Source: Ophiobolus disseminans
Taxonomy: Eukaryota; Ascomycota; Dothideomycetes; Pleosporales; Phaeosphaeriaceae
NCBI GenBank assembly: GCA_010093685.1
Contig: MU006233.1
Location: forward strand, 496,001 to 560,000
DNA length: 64,000 nucleotides
Direction of reading: 5' to 3'
The notes beneath the pieces were generated by a model. That model made no database searches, was not told the DNA's origin, and saw nothing but the letters and a program-made list of their open reading frames with translations. Shown one piece after another: positions 44,759 to 55,818 of the stretch (positions within the stretch are counted from its first letter, which is position 1; each line of letters begins with the position of its first letter). The position numbers and the translations under genes were made by a program.

Positions 44759-47397
44759 ATGCCAGATGCTGACACCGGTCGCACCGAGCTTGAAGACTAT
44801 GTCCATCGTTTCGCCGAACAGAGCGGACTCCAGCACAGGACGTACATGCTTCAATTCGCTGCACGGCTTGCTAGAGATGAGCACGGAGCTCTGGTGCGGT
44901 ACCAGGACGAGATTACTGAGCCAGAGAAGAGGTTGATTGAAACGGAGAAGGACCAAACGAGTGGTTTCTGGCAACAAGCGAAATTCTTCAAAGCAACAAG
45001 TGAGTTACATCCTTGACCGCATCCTCTTAATAAGTCGCGAAAGCCGGAAGTAAGGATACACTATCCTGTGTATCTACAGAGATTTTTGAGAATTTATGAC
45101 CACTTTTACAAACGTGGATGTAGTCGCCAAGCTTAGTTTTTTTCCGGCTTTCACGACTTACCGAGAGGCATCCTCTATCCTCACTGATCCTGGTCCAGTC
45201 ATAACAGCGAGTCTTGGCGGTATGATCCAAGGTTGGACTCAAAGTGTAAGAGGCTGGTACCCACTCCACAAAACTTCAAATTGACTGAACGTGTTCTTTC
45301 CAGGTCAACAACGGCACAGCGTACGGCATGCCTGCGGAGTTCGGACTTTGTTACAGTGACAAATGTAGCAATCAGCAGCTGTGGACATTTGGTATGCTGA
45401 ATGCGATACCACTGCTCTCTGCAGGATTGTTCGGCACAGTTCTAGCAGATCCGCTACAAGAGAACGTGCTGGGCAGACGTGGGAGTGTGATGTTATCGTG
45501 CGCTATCACAATCGCCTCGACGATCGGTGCTTCTGTTACGAATAACGTCGCCCAGCTCGCTATATGTAGGGCAATCAACGGTATTGCGCTGGGCGCGAAG
45601 GCTTCTATCGGTGTGTCAAGTGCTGTTGGTTTGATGAGACAACTGCTGACTTTTGATAGTTCCAATTTACTCCGCAGAGGTAAAGTCTTCGTCTTCGCAA
45701 TCAGACGCCATCGTTGACATTGAAATAGCTGTCCCCTGAGCACATTCGGGGTGCAATCCTCGCAAACTGGCAGCTGGCTGATGCATTAGGTAAGCATCTG
45801 AAAGATCTTGAGATGACACCACAAACCAACAGCATCGTGTGCGTTGCTTTCTTTCCAGCTAACTGTCGTAGGGATATTCCTCGGATTTCTCTGCAACCTA
45901 TTAACAGTCACCTACGTCGACAGCGAGTTCAGAAGCTGGCGGATACTCACAAACACGACTCTCATTCCAACAATACCACTGCTCGTTATGATCTACCTCA
46001 TGCCCGAGTCGCCGCGCTATCTGATGAAGCACGGGAAGTACGAGAAGGCTCTGAACTCGTTTAATCAAATCCAAACAACACCCTTATTGGCTGCGCGCGA
46101 CTTCATGTACGCACATGCTCAGCTGGATTTTGAGAGTCGAATGCTGAAAAGCAGGGCAAACGAATGTGCGAATCTGGCAGATCGCGTCGATGTGAGCGCC
46201 CCACAGCTCTCGGGCGGAAGATCCGCTCCACTTCATGCTCATCAAAACGGGGATGATGTTTCGCACATCACCATCTCGCCTCGACAATCAATCCATGAAG
46301 CCGAAAGGAATCCTCGATTGGAAAACGGCACTCAAACGCGGCAGAGAGACAGCCATCAACAATCCAGTTCACGGACCGAGAACAGTGACGCGCGAGACAT
46401 TGAGCTCACAGACCTACCAAGACGAGCGAGTGATACATCGACCCTTGACATTGGGTTAGGTATACGGAACGCCATCCTTGCGTCGTTAAAGAAGGAGAAT
46501 CCGTATGACTACCACATTGGTGTGACTGGATACTACAAGCGCCTGGGCCAATTGTGGTCAAACTTGCGATGCCGCCGAGCTCTCCTTGCAGCATCTGTTG
46601 CCATGAGCAGTCAGCAGATGACAGGCGTGAACACCATCGCTTTCCTTGGAACGATCGTATGGTCCAAATCTTTGGGAGATGCTTCGATCATTGCCGAGGA
46701 TCCGGTGAAACACAAGAAGAGCGCAGAAACAGCTGCAATTATTGGTCTAGCTTTCGGGGCAGCAAACTATCTGGGTGGACTGCCAGCGTACTGGCTCTCG
46801 GACCGTGTTGGCCGGTCAATCATGCTCGCAATCGGCTTCCCGAACATGGCCTGGTCAATGCTGGTCTTCGCTTTCTTGTTCAACATCTCCGATACCTCGG
46901 TACAGATCCCGCTGGTGTCCATCTTCGCGGTCATCTTTGTACTCTTTTACGCGCCTACTGCTGGAACGTCGCCTTTCTCCATCTCTGCTGAAGTCTTCCC
47001 ACTTGTCTCGCGTGAGGCGGGCATGGCCGTTGCAGTTGCAGTCAACCTTCTGGGCGCGGGATTGCTTGTCCTCGTTTTTCCGTTCGTCATGAACAGCATA
47101 GGCAGGACAGGGTCGTTGTCAATATTTGCGGGGTTAAACATGGTTGCTTTCGTACTGGTGTACCTGTTCGTTCCGGAAACAAAGGGGCGGACTTTGGAGG
47201 AGCTGCAGTATACGTTCGATCTCCCGACGAGGTGGCATGTTCGTTATCGCGCAACTTATATTCAGCAGCATTTCAGGAAGAACTGGTGGCGGTACCTCAC
47301 TCGCAAGGAGATCACCGAAGAGGACATACCGATAGAGTACTACGAGTGGGCTAGGGTTGAGATTGAGAAGCAGCGGACGATAGCGGGGCCGAACTAG
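44759..47397 (+). CDS. MFS sugar-type transporter with long central loop
   Basis: Six exons: 44759-44999, 45199-45245, 45304-45610, 45660-45679 (20 nt), 45729-45789, 45872-47397; all phases close and give 733 residues. A cytosolic N-terminus of about 80 residues (EITEPEKRLIETEKD) precedes the first helix (ITASLGGMIQGWTQS). Sugar-porter signatures include DPLQENVLGRRGS (loop 2-3), YLMPESPRYLMKHGKYEKAL after helix 6 and VPETKGRTLEEL at the end. Between helices 6 and 7 lies an unusually long hydrophilic loop of about 150 residues. Helix-7 motif SSQQMTGVNTIAFLGTIVW resembles the QQxxGxNxxxYY signature of sugar porters. Substrate is unknown; relatives include sugar and quinate permeases. Intron 1 (199 nt) contains an inserted inverted-repeat element. 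Confidence 0.92.
45033..45158. mobile_element. 126-bp TA-flanked inverted-repeat element (MITE-like) in transporter intron 1
   Basis: AGTCGCGAAAGCCGGAA (45033-45049) is inverted at 45142-45158 with 16 of 17 matches. Both ends are bordered by TA (45031-45032 and 45159-45160), the target duplication of Tc1/mariner-type elements. No coding capacity. Without it the host intron would be about 70 nt, a normal size here. Confidence 0.7.
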
Positions 47398-47778
47398 GAC
47401 AATTAACGCGCTGCTTAATGATAAATGAAAGATAGACAGGGGTGACTATGTTTGTGCGATAGACTAGACAAGCGAACTAAAATTTCAAAAGTGTGCAGCT
47501 CCCTATGTAACTTGCGAAATGCGGTGTAGTCGAGTTCGGGAGCAGAGAGGTGAAGCGTGAATGATAGATGGCCCATGCTCATCAGGCTTGGCGGGAAGGC
47601 GCGTCGCGCATCTTGGAGCGCGTCGTGGGTCGAATGTTTGCCCGCGCCCATCTTTCACCCTCACCACCACCGCCCCGCCATGACCTGACCGTCGCATCCG
47701 TGATCGCATAATCTCTCGAATCGCGGCTCTCAAACCGAAGCACTCTCACCGACCGCGCGCCTGCGCCCAACCGTCGTG
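47398..47778. promoter_or_regulatory. Intergenic, SMC3 upstream region
   Basis: This 381-bp interval lies between the transporter stop and the SMC3 start. A GC-rich stretch with repeated GCGCGT-like strings lies around 47590-47640. An exact ACGCGT cell-cycle box was not found. Confidence 0.4.
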
Positions 47779-50700
47779 ATGGGGTACATCAAGCAGATCA
47801 CCATCCAGGGCTTTAAAAGGTGAGCATACGATGTACGGTACTGGGCACGTGCTAACTTGCGCGACTTCAGCTACAAGGATCAGATGCAAATTGAGCCCTT
47901 CTCGCCCAAATGCAATGTCATCGTCGGTCGCAATGGCTCTGGCAAGAGCAACTTCTTCGCTGCCGTGCGCTTCGTCCTGGGCGACGACTACCACTTCCTC
48001 AGTCGCGAGGAGCGCCAGGCTCTTCTCCATGAAGGCTCTGGCTCGGCCGTTATGTCAGCATATGTCGAGGTCTGCTTCGACAACACAGAAGATCGCTTCC
48101 AGACGGGCAAGCCCGAGTTCTACCTCCGCCGGACCATTGGCGCGAAGAAGGACGAATACTCGGTCATGCGCAAGAACGCCACCAAGGCCGAAGTCATGCA
48201 GGCGCTCGAGTCGGCCGGTTTCTCGCGCTCCAACCCCTACTATATTGTGCCCCAGGGACGAGTGACGGCGCTCACAAACATGAAGGATGCAGAACGACTA
48301 AAGCTGTTGAAGGAGATCTCAGGATCCAACGTATATGAGACACGGCGCGCAGACAGTCTGAAGCTCCTGGGCGAGACGGACAGCAAGTGCAGCAACATCG
48401 ACAGTGTCGTCGCGACCATAAACGAACGCCTGGACGAGCTAGAGGGAGAGAAGGAGGAGCTTGAAGCCTGGAGCAAGAATGATAGGGAACGAAGATCGCT
48501 CATGTATACCATGAAGTCGCGCGAGGAGGACGATCTGGAACGGCGCATCGAGAACATCGACATGCTTGAGAACGAGGGCCGCGAGATGCGGGAGAACAAC
48601 GAAGCCATATTCATGCAGAACGAGTCAGACATGTCGCAGATCGATACTGACATCGGCAAACAGCGTGGCGATCTAGACGTCCTACGAGAGGATCGCGTGC
48701 AGCTAGAAAACGACCGCAAGTCAGCCACTCTCGAGAAGGCAAAGATTGAGCTCGAGCTTAAGGCGCTGCAAGACGGCCAGTCGAGTGCGCAGCAGGCAAA
48801 GCACTCGCGCGACACACAAACCAAGTCGATTCGACAGCAAATACGCACACGGGAGGCAGAGCTCAAGCGACTGCTGCCAGAATACACAGCCAAGCAAGAG
48901 GAAGAGGAGGCTGTGAGGTCCCAATTGCTGGAGGCTGAAGGCCAGAGGAAGCGCCTCGAGGAGAAGCAAGGTCGGACAGCATTCTACAGCAACAAGCGGC
49001 AGCGAGACGATGCTTTGCGCGCACAGATTGAAGAGTCGAACGGTGACTTGAGTCGCAGGAAAGCCGTGTTGATGTCCACCAACGAAGAGATTGCCGAGCT
49101 CGAAAGTGACATCAAGCGACTAGAAGGTGAGATCGCCGACCTGCGGTCGACCATCGAGAGCGAGGGCGATGCTGGTGTCAGCCTTGCCGCAAAGGTCGAA
49201 AAGGCGAAGGATGCCCACAAAGCCCTGCATGATGAGCAAACGAGCCTTTTCCGTGAGCAGAACCGAGTAAACACACAATTTACGAACGCTCAAGACGACT
49301 TACGCAAAGCCGAGGGCGTCTTCTCCCGCCTGCTCGATCATGGCACTAGCCGAGGACTCGAGTCGCTACGACGTTATCAGAAAGGCGGCGCGTTACCGGG
49401 TGTTCATGGCACGATTGCGGACTTAATAAAAGTTCCTGATACCTACCGGACTGTGGCTGAGTACGCAGCCGAGGGAGCGCTCTTCAACGTTGTTGTTGAC
49501 GACGATAACGTTTCCAGCAAGCTCATCGACAGGCTGATCAAAGACAAGGGCGGACGCTTGACTTTCATTCCTCTGAATCGTATCCGTGCTCCGGACGTGA
49601 ATCTGCCAACCGGAAAGGGCGACATGCAGCCTTTGCTGCCCAAGCTACAGTACGATGATCGATATGATGCTGCCATTAAGCACGTATTTGCCAAGATCGT
49701 GGTCTGTCCTACACTCGATGCATGCAAGAGCAACGCGAAACTGTTCAACGTGCGAGCATATACCCCAGACGGTGATAATGCATCCCGGAAAGGACAGTAT
49801 CGAGGAGGTTTCCACGACCCCAACAAGTCTAAAATCAATGCGTACCAAAAGCTGACTGAGTCCCGTACACGGGTCGAGGAGTTGCAGCAGCGCAAGCACG
49901 AGATATCCGCAGAGGTCGACGAAAAGCGTCAGCAACTCACCACCGCGCAAAGCGAAGTGCGGAGGCGCGAACATGAACGAAACAAGGGCGAGAACAGCTA
50001 TGGACCCATGCGAGAAGAGTTGCGCATTAAACAAAAGGCTCTACAAGATACCCGAGATGATCTAGCCCGGAAGCAGAGAACATCATCAGATCTCCAATCA
50101 GCTATCAACCAACTGGGCGCTCAGCAAAGTGATTGGGAAGCAGAGATTGCATCCGACTTCAAGAAAGCTCTATCGCGAGACGAGGAGCAGATGCTCGGTA
50201 CACTTACAAGCACTGTGCAAGATTTAAGGCGGCAACATGCGCGCATTAAGGAGGAGCGGGCGGCCCTTCAGACGCAAAAGGTTGAGGCTGAGCTAGACCT
50301 GAACGAGAACTTGCAGCCAGAACTCGATACGCTCTTAGCACAGCAAGGTGGTGCGGGTGGGTCGAATGGTCAGTCAACACGGTTGCGAGACTTCGAACGT
50401 GCGCTTCAGAAAATAGATCAGACCATTGCAGGCATTGATCAGCAGATCGAGGAGACAGATGCCCAGATCGAAGATATCCAGACACGGCTTGGGGACCTAG
50501 AGCAGTCAAGAGCTGAGAAGGAGTCCAACAATCGACAGCTTGCGAAGGCTATGGAGAGGCAGGAGCAGCAGATGTCAAAGAAGGATACTGATCGCAGTCG
50601 ATTCACCGACCAACTGGCCGAGGTGAAGCGCGACATTCGCAACCTGGGAACGCTACCTGAAGACGTCGACCGCAAATACTCGCGATGGGATGCTACCAAG

Positions 50701-51536
50701 GTACGCACTATGAACAACACTTGCTTAACATTTTTACTAACATAGTCCGATAGGTCGCCAAAGAGCTTACTAAGGTCACGTCCGCGCAGAAGCAGTTTGC
50801 TCACGTCAACAAGAAGGCCTTTGAACAGTACGAAAACTTCACACGCCAGCGCAAGACACTTACAGACCGCCGCGCTGAGCTCGACTCGTCACGAAAGTCC
50901 ATTGAAAACCTCATCGACGTGCTCGACCAACGCAAGGACGAGGCCATCGCACGTACCTTCCGACAGGTCGCTCAAGCCTTCAAAGAAGTCTTCCAGGAAC
51001 TTGTACCCGTCGGTCAAGGCCGCCTCATCATTAACCGCCGTTCAGACGCCGACGTGCGTGGCCGCGCCGACGAGGACGAAAGCGGCAGCGACAACGAAGA
51101 AGAGACGCAAGCCAAGAAAGGCAGCAAAGTCGCCGAGTACACGGGCGTTTCAATCGCCGTGTCCTTCAACTCCAAGCACGACGAGCAACAACGCATCTCG
51201 CAGCTGTCGGGCGGCCAGAAGTCTCTCTGTGCGCTCGCCCTCATCTTCGCCATCCAGAAATGCGATCCCGCGCCCTTTTACCTCTTCGACGAAATCGACG
51301 CCAACCTCGACGCCCAGTACCGCACCGCTGTCGCCGAGATGCTCAAGAAGCTGTCCGGCCAGGGCGGCAAGGCCGGCGATGGCGGCGGCCAGTTCATCTG
51401 TACCACCTTCCGCCCCGAGATGGTGCTTGTGGCGGATCGGTGCTATGGTGTGAGTTACACGAACAAGACGAGCAGCATTGATGTCGTGGAGACGGAGGCG
51501 GCGCTTGATTTCGTCGAGGGAATGCAGAAGGTCTAG
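47779..51536 (+). CDS. SMC3: Cohesin subunit SMC3
   Basis: Core ATPase of cohesin, acting with SMC1 and the kleisin to hold sister chromatids and extrude loops. Three exons, 47779-47819, 47871-50700 and 50754-51536, give 1217 residues. The head shows MGYIKQITIQGFKSYKD, Walker A GRNGSGKS (33-40), and KKD with Lys106/Lys107, the pair acetylated by Eco1 in known SMC3 proteins. Long coiled coils flank a hinge around residues 520-680 (GVHGTIADLIKVPDTYRTVA; FIPLNRIRAP). The C-terminal head carries the signature LSGGQ (1108-1112) and Walker B FYLFDEID with Asp1136/Glu1137, then QFICTTFRPEM. A 41-nt first exon split after GFK is common in fungal SMC genes. No defects seen. Confidence 0.98.
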
Positions 51537-54500
51537 TGTGCTGTTTTACGACCCGCCGTCGCTATGACTGGGTCTTCGTTTATGAGCAAGGTAGTTTACG
51601 GGCGTCATGTTATACCACGAGTCCCCTTTTTCCAAAACTCCGTTCCTGATCTTGCATCCCATGCTGCGCACTTATTGGTACATGCGTCCTCGCATTCGCT
51701 TTCCTCATATCTACGTTATTGGGTCGCGATTATCCCTCGTCGCACGACACATGCACATCATTTCTCCGTGCAGTCGTTCGGTGCGAGTACCCGACTCGCC
51801 GACTCGGCCTGTTCACCATTCCCATCGTCGATGTATACATGCACGTGGAACTCGAAAATCATGCACAAGCGCAGAAATGCATGTTGGGGGGATCGAGTTC
51901 CTGAGCTGGATCGGGTAAAATACCATGGTGATGGATGCGTTAAGTATTTTGCGCTTGCAACGTCGATGCACCAGCTAATTTTTGTCGGGATGGGGATGCC
52001 AGTCGTGTCAGTTGAGAGATAGTTTTAGGGATATGTTTTTTCTCTCGTTTGGGATATGGATTGATTGTGTGGGTAGTGTTGGAGTGCTGTAGAGCTTTTA
52101 CTGAGGATGAAAGGTGAGGAATGGTGCCTGTCGAGCTTGTTCAAAAATCACATCCTTACCTATTACCTCCACAACCGCATCAAACCCCACAAAAAGCACC
52201 TTTACCCGCTTCACACAACATGCTCCTTACTCCCAAAGCAGCAACTCCCGTCATTGCTGTCCGTCACTGTCGGCGCTTTTCCCCGGCCCTTCTGCCAGAG
52301 TCTGCATCTCTAGTTCCGATCCAAACCTTGGAAGCGCTCGAACAGGCAACTTCTGCTCCCAAGTGTCGATTGTAGCAGGTCTTCGGTGTGAATTTCCGTC
52401 GAGGAGTAGAGGACGGGCCGCGAGTTAGGTGTAGGGGCCTGAGTGGTACCGGCTGTAAGGGCCGAGGTGGCATGAGTCGCATGGACGCTAGGGGATGAGG
52501 CTTAGGCGGATGCACGGGGAGGGTGTGGGCTGTGGGGTTTTGTCACGGGAGTGTGGAGTGGAGGGACAGCTATACAGTAGTTGTTGCTGTTGTGGGAATG
52601 GGGACAGGTCTGGCGGAAACGACTTCAGATGACATGATCCCGGGAATTTACTCCTACTGTGAAACGTACACATATCCACTCCACTTCAATATACCTAAAG
52701 CAGCCATTTCCTCTCTCACCATCCATCACTGTGGATGGAAATTCTCGCCGAAGCTGGATCGACACGAGCGAAGGCGCTTGCATGTAGATTGCTCGTGGCT
52801 TCGAACACCGCTCACTTATTCCAACGAACCCTTCTCAACACACTGGACGAAGAGTTGCTATCTCAGGTCCTGCATAAATTCCTACCACACGGCTGTACAG
52901 CCTTCCCCTTCTCACGGACATCTTGTCTGTGATAACATATATGACCAACGTGAGCGCGCATGCAGAGAGTGGGAGTCCTGGAATTTGGGTGGCTCGGTGA
53001 GCGTACGAGTTACGCGATGTCAAAAACACCAGCGCTAGACACTGTGAAAGAGCCGCAAAATCTATTCACGCAGGTGACCTAAATGCATGATTGGAGGTCG
53101 CACAGATTCCTCGCAGCATGTTAAACGCATGATACCTTTTTCCGATGGTTGCACCATGGGAAAGGGCTAGCGTGCTACGAGTTCCGCAGGTTTGTGATTC
53201 ATTTTCGCATTTTGGGAAAGCTACTTCTGCGCAGGCATGCTCGTATCGTTTTTGAGGGGAAGCAGAATTGGTGATTGCGCGCCTCAATACAATGATGAGT
53301 AAGTCAGGGTTTCATCGAGAGGGAGATCTGAGCAGGAATGGGGTACATGTGTACGTGCAATATAGGCACTACACCTTCCCCGAAGCTTAAGCAGTAGATA
53401 CAAGTGCATACAACCACCTGGGCAGGTGTACTTTGTAGATTCCACACATTCCACGCTACATCATCATGCCGACTCGGCATCTTCTCGGCATCTTCTCTCC
53501 ACAGCGGCACCTATCCCCGCCCCACTCGCCGCCCCAAGTCCAATTCCCATGATCACTCCTACAACTCCGTGTGGTCAAAGGCGATTAAACAGCCCCTCTT
53601 CCCCCAAGCCAAAGAAAAGGCCCGAAGCAGAAAGTAAGCGATCCCAGCCGTGGAGGAATGTTCCCCGTTGCCAGCGAGAGCGGTGGCGAAAAGGAAAGAA
53701 GCTCGTGCATTCGGCGACAATTTCCGGCGTAGAGCTAAGACCTTGGTACTAAGAAGTTTTGTATCAGGGTCCAGGGTGAGCGGGGTAGAAAGATCGTTGG
53801 GGGAAAGGTTAGAAAAGTTATAAAGTATGAACTTGGGAGGGGACAGTAGATTGTGGTGAGAAAGGAGGGCGTATGGGGTGTGAAGACGTTCGAAAGCGTG
53901 TACTTGGAGATGGGCATATCATAGTGCCAGGTACCCAGTCCTCCACTTCTCGAGCTGAGGCTCCAAGCGAGCGTCATACGACGATGCAAGCGAGGAGTGA
54001 CTAGATGTGCAGCCAGAAATGCAATATGCGAACTTGATAGCACGCTAGAGCTTGGGTTGGGCATGTAAGAATAGCTCGGTAGGGTGGACCTTGTCAGCGC
54101 TGAGCGCTAGCATTCCGCGCTCGCTTGCGGTATTCCAAACTTTGTTTGGACTGGAAGTGAAACCCGTGTAAGAGTTAGGGGTTTTCATTTATTCCAATCA
54201 CTCGATACAAACACTCGACATTCAGACCATTCTTGAACATTCCGCTCACGCCTGACCGATACTGCAGCACCGACGTCACCAGCTGATCTCGATCTTTTCG
54301 CGCAGTTTCCCCCTGGTTCAAAGAGTTTTCCCTGTTTCGCCACCGCGGAGGAAGTAAAGGTGCCGCTGCCAATATCACAAGGGTACTATGCTAGCGATTA
54401 GGCAGGCGCGAACGAGGTGGGGTCCAGATTCTGTCAGTCTGTAAGAAAGGGTTTAAAAGATATTCAGTTGCGTGTGATGAGAAAGGGATGCAGTTGTTGC

Positions 54501-54822
54501 AGGTGTAGAGGGGAATGAGTTCACGGGTAAAGATACATGCAAGATTGAACATTTTGAAATTGTATGTAGTGTTGATTTGCTCGAGAATATGACAGCAATG
54601 TGTCCCTCGTGTTCTGCTATTTATGTGGCGATAGCGATGTTTTCCTAAAGACATCGCTGCACCACCCGCTAATCATCAATCGTAGCTGCGTATCCATGCA
54701 GTACTGGCCAGTGCAAAGGAGAAAGATCAGAGTAAACGCTTTTGTGCGCCAATATGTGGTAAAGCCCCGGGGTATCTTGAAGTGGAATAAGGCAAGACGC
54801 AAACTGCAGCATATCGGACGGA
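51537..54822. other. 3.3-kb gene-poor interval
   Basis: It lies between the convergent SMC3 and bZIP genes and contains only short open frames without domains. TATA-like and AT-rich stretches occur near 52020-52080 and 54500-54560, without an attached gene model. Confidence 0.5.
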
Positions 54823-55818
54823 CTACTGTAAGTCATCCATGTCCTCGTCGTCGAAATCTCGGAGTAGCTCGAGACCACCAAACTCATCGTTGTCCTCGGG
54901 GCTTGAGACACCCGACGGCTGGGTCGGTATTGAGTCGGAGCTGTTGTGGCGCTGGTGTTGGTGCAGAAGCTGACTGGTGTTCATGGCAGGACTGAATTGA
55001 TTCGCATGTCGCGCCGAGGATGTGGGCAATGGAGCTTCCATTCCGAGAAGGTCGCCTGCACATCGCGCGAGGTACTCGTCCACAGCCCAGAAACCACAAC
55101 CGGCGTGACGTAGAACCTCGTTTTTGAGACCAAGGACTTCCTCGCGCAGCATGGCTACATTCTCTTTGAGGGCCTTGTTCTTGGAAGAAAATTCGCGGGC
55201 GCGGCCTTCGAGGCCATTGATGTACTCCTTCTTGCGTTGCCGGCACTTGTGTGCAGCGACGCGATTCTTCTCAAGGTGGGACTGGCGAGCCGAGGAAACC
55301 TGAAAGGGAAAGCCATCTGCGGTGTAGGCCTCGACCATCTGGGGCTGCGACTTGGGCCTACCCCGCTTACGTTTTGGTGGTTCGGGGTTGGCGTCCTGCT
55401 GGAGTGGCTGAGGCGGGGTAGCGTTGTTGGCTTGGCTGCTTGTTGTGGTTGTTTGTCTGCTGGTACGGCGGCGCTTTGATGCAGGCTCTTCCAGATGGTG
55501 CTGCGGTGGCGACTGCGACTGTTGCTGGTTGTGCTGAGGCCAGAGAGCTTCATTCCTTAGCTGTTCCACTGGAATGGAGCCTTCCCTCTCTGTGTGGCAA
55601 GGCGGGTCGGCGGGCGAGAGCTCTTCGGGCGGGGTGACTTGGCCATAGCGCTCAATGGAAGCCTGGGTGAGTAGGGAGGGTGGGATGCTGAAGGCCGAGT
55701 TCTGCATGGCCGCCCATTTCTCGGGCTGCGACTGCGGCATGTTGGGGTCGTTGAGGGCGACGAAGGCGTCGTGGGCCCAGTCGAACTGCGGAGATGGGAG
55801 GGTCTGGACTTGTGTCAT
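54823..55818 (-). CDS. bZIP transcription factor (ATF/CREB type) with AT-hook
   Basis: Single exon; 331 residues from the ATG at 55818, chosen because it has an A at -3 and is followed by QTLPSPQFDWAHDAFVALND. An in-frame ATG at 55986 would add 56 low-complexity residues in a poor context. Residues 149-158 (KRKRGRPKSQ) form an AT-hook. The basic region EKNRVAAHKCRQRKKEY (about 183-199) and leucine heptads in LKENVAMLREEVLGLKNEVL form the bZIP, followed by HAGCGFWAVDEYLAR, the segment typical of fungal Atf1/AtfA-Atf21 relatives, which act in stress and spore responses. The C-terminus is acidic (DFDDEDMDDLQ). The full AtfA N-terminal domains are not visible, so it is probably an AtfB/Atf21-like member. 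Confidence 0.88.
   Translation of the reverse strand: MTQVQTLPSPQFDWAHDAFVALNDPNMPQSQPEKWAAMQNSAFSIPPSLLTQASIERYGQVTPPEELSPADPPCHTEREGSIPVEQLRNEALWPQHNQQQSQSPPQHHLEEPASKRRRTSRQTTTTSSQANNATPPQPLQQDANPEPPKRKRGRPKSQPQMVEAYTADGFPFQVSSARQSHLEKNRVAAHKCRQRKKEYINGLEGRAREFSSKNKALKENVAMLREEVLGLKNEVLRHAGCGFWAVDEYLARCAGDLLGMEAPLPTSSARHANQFSPAMNTSQLLHQHQRHNSSDSIPTQPSGVSSPEDNDEFGGLELLRDFDDEDMDDLQ

Noticed and set aside
47590..47660. Possible MluI cell-cycle box in the SMC3 promoter
   Set aside because: GCGCGT-like strings occur but the exact ACGCGT hexamer was not found.
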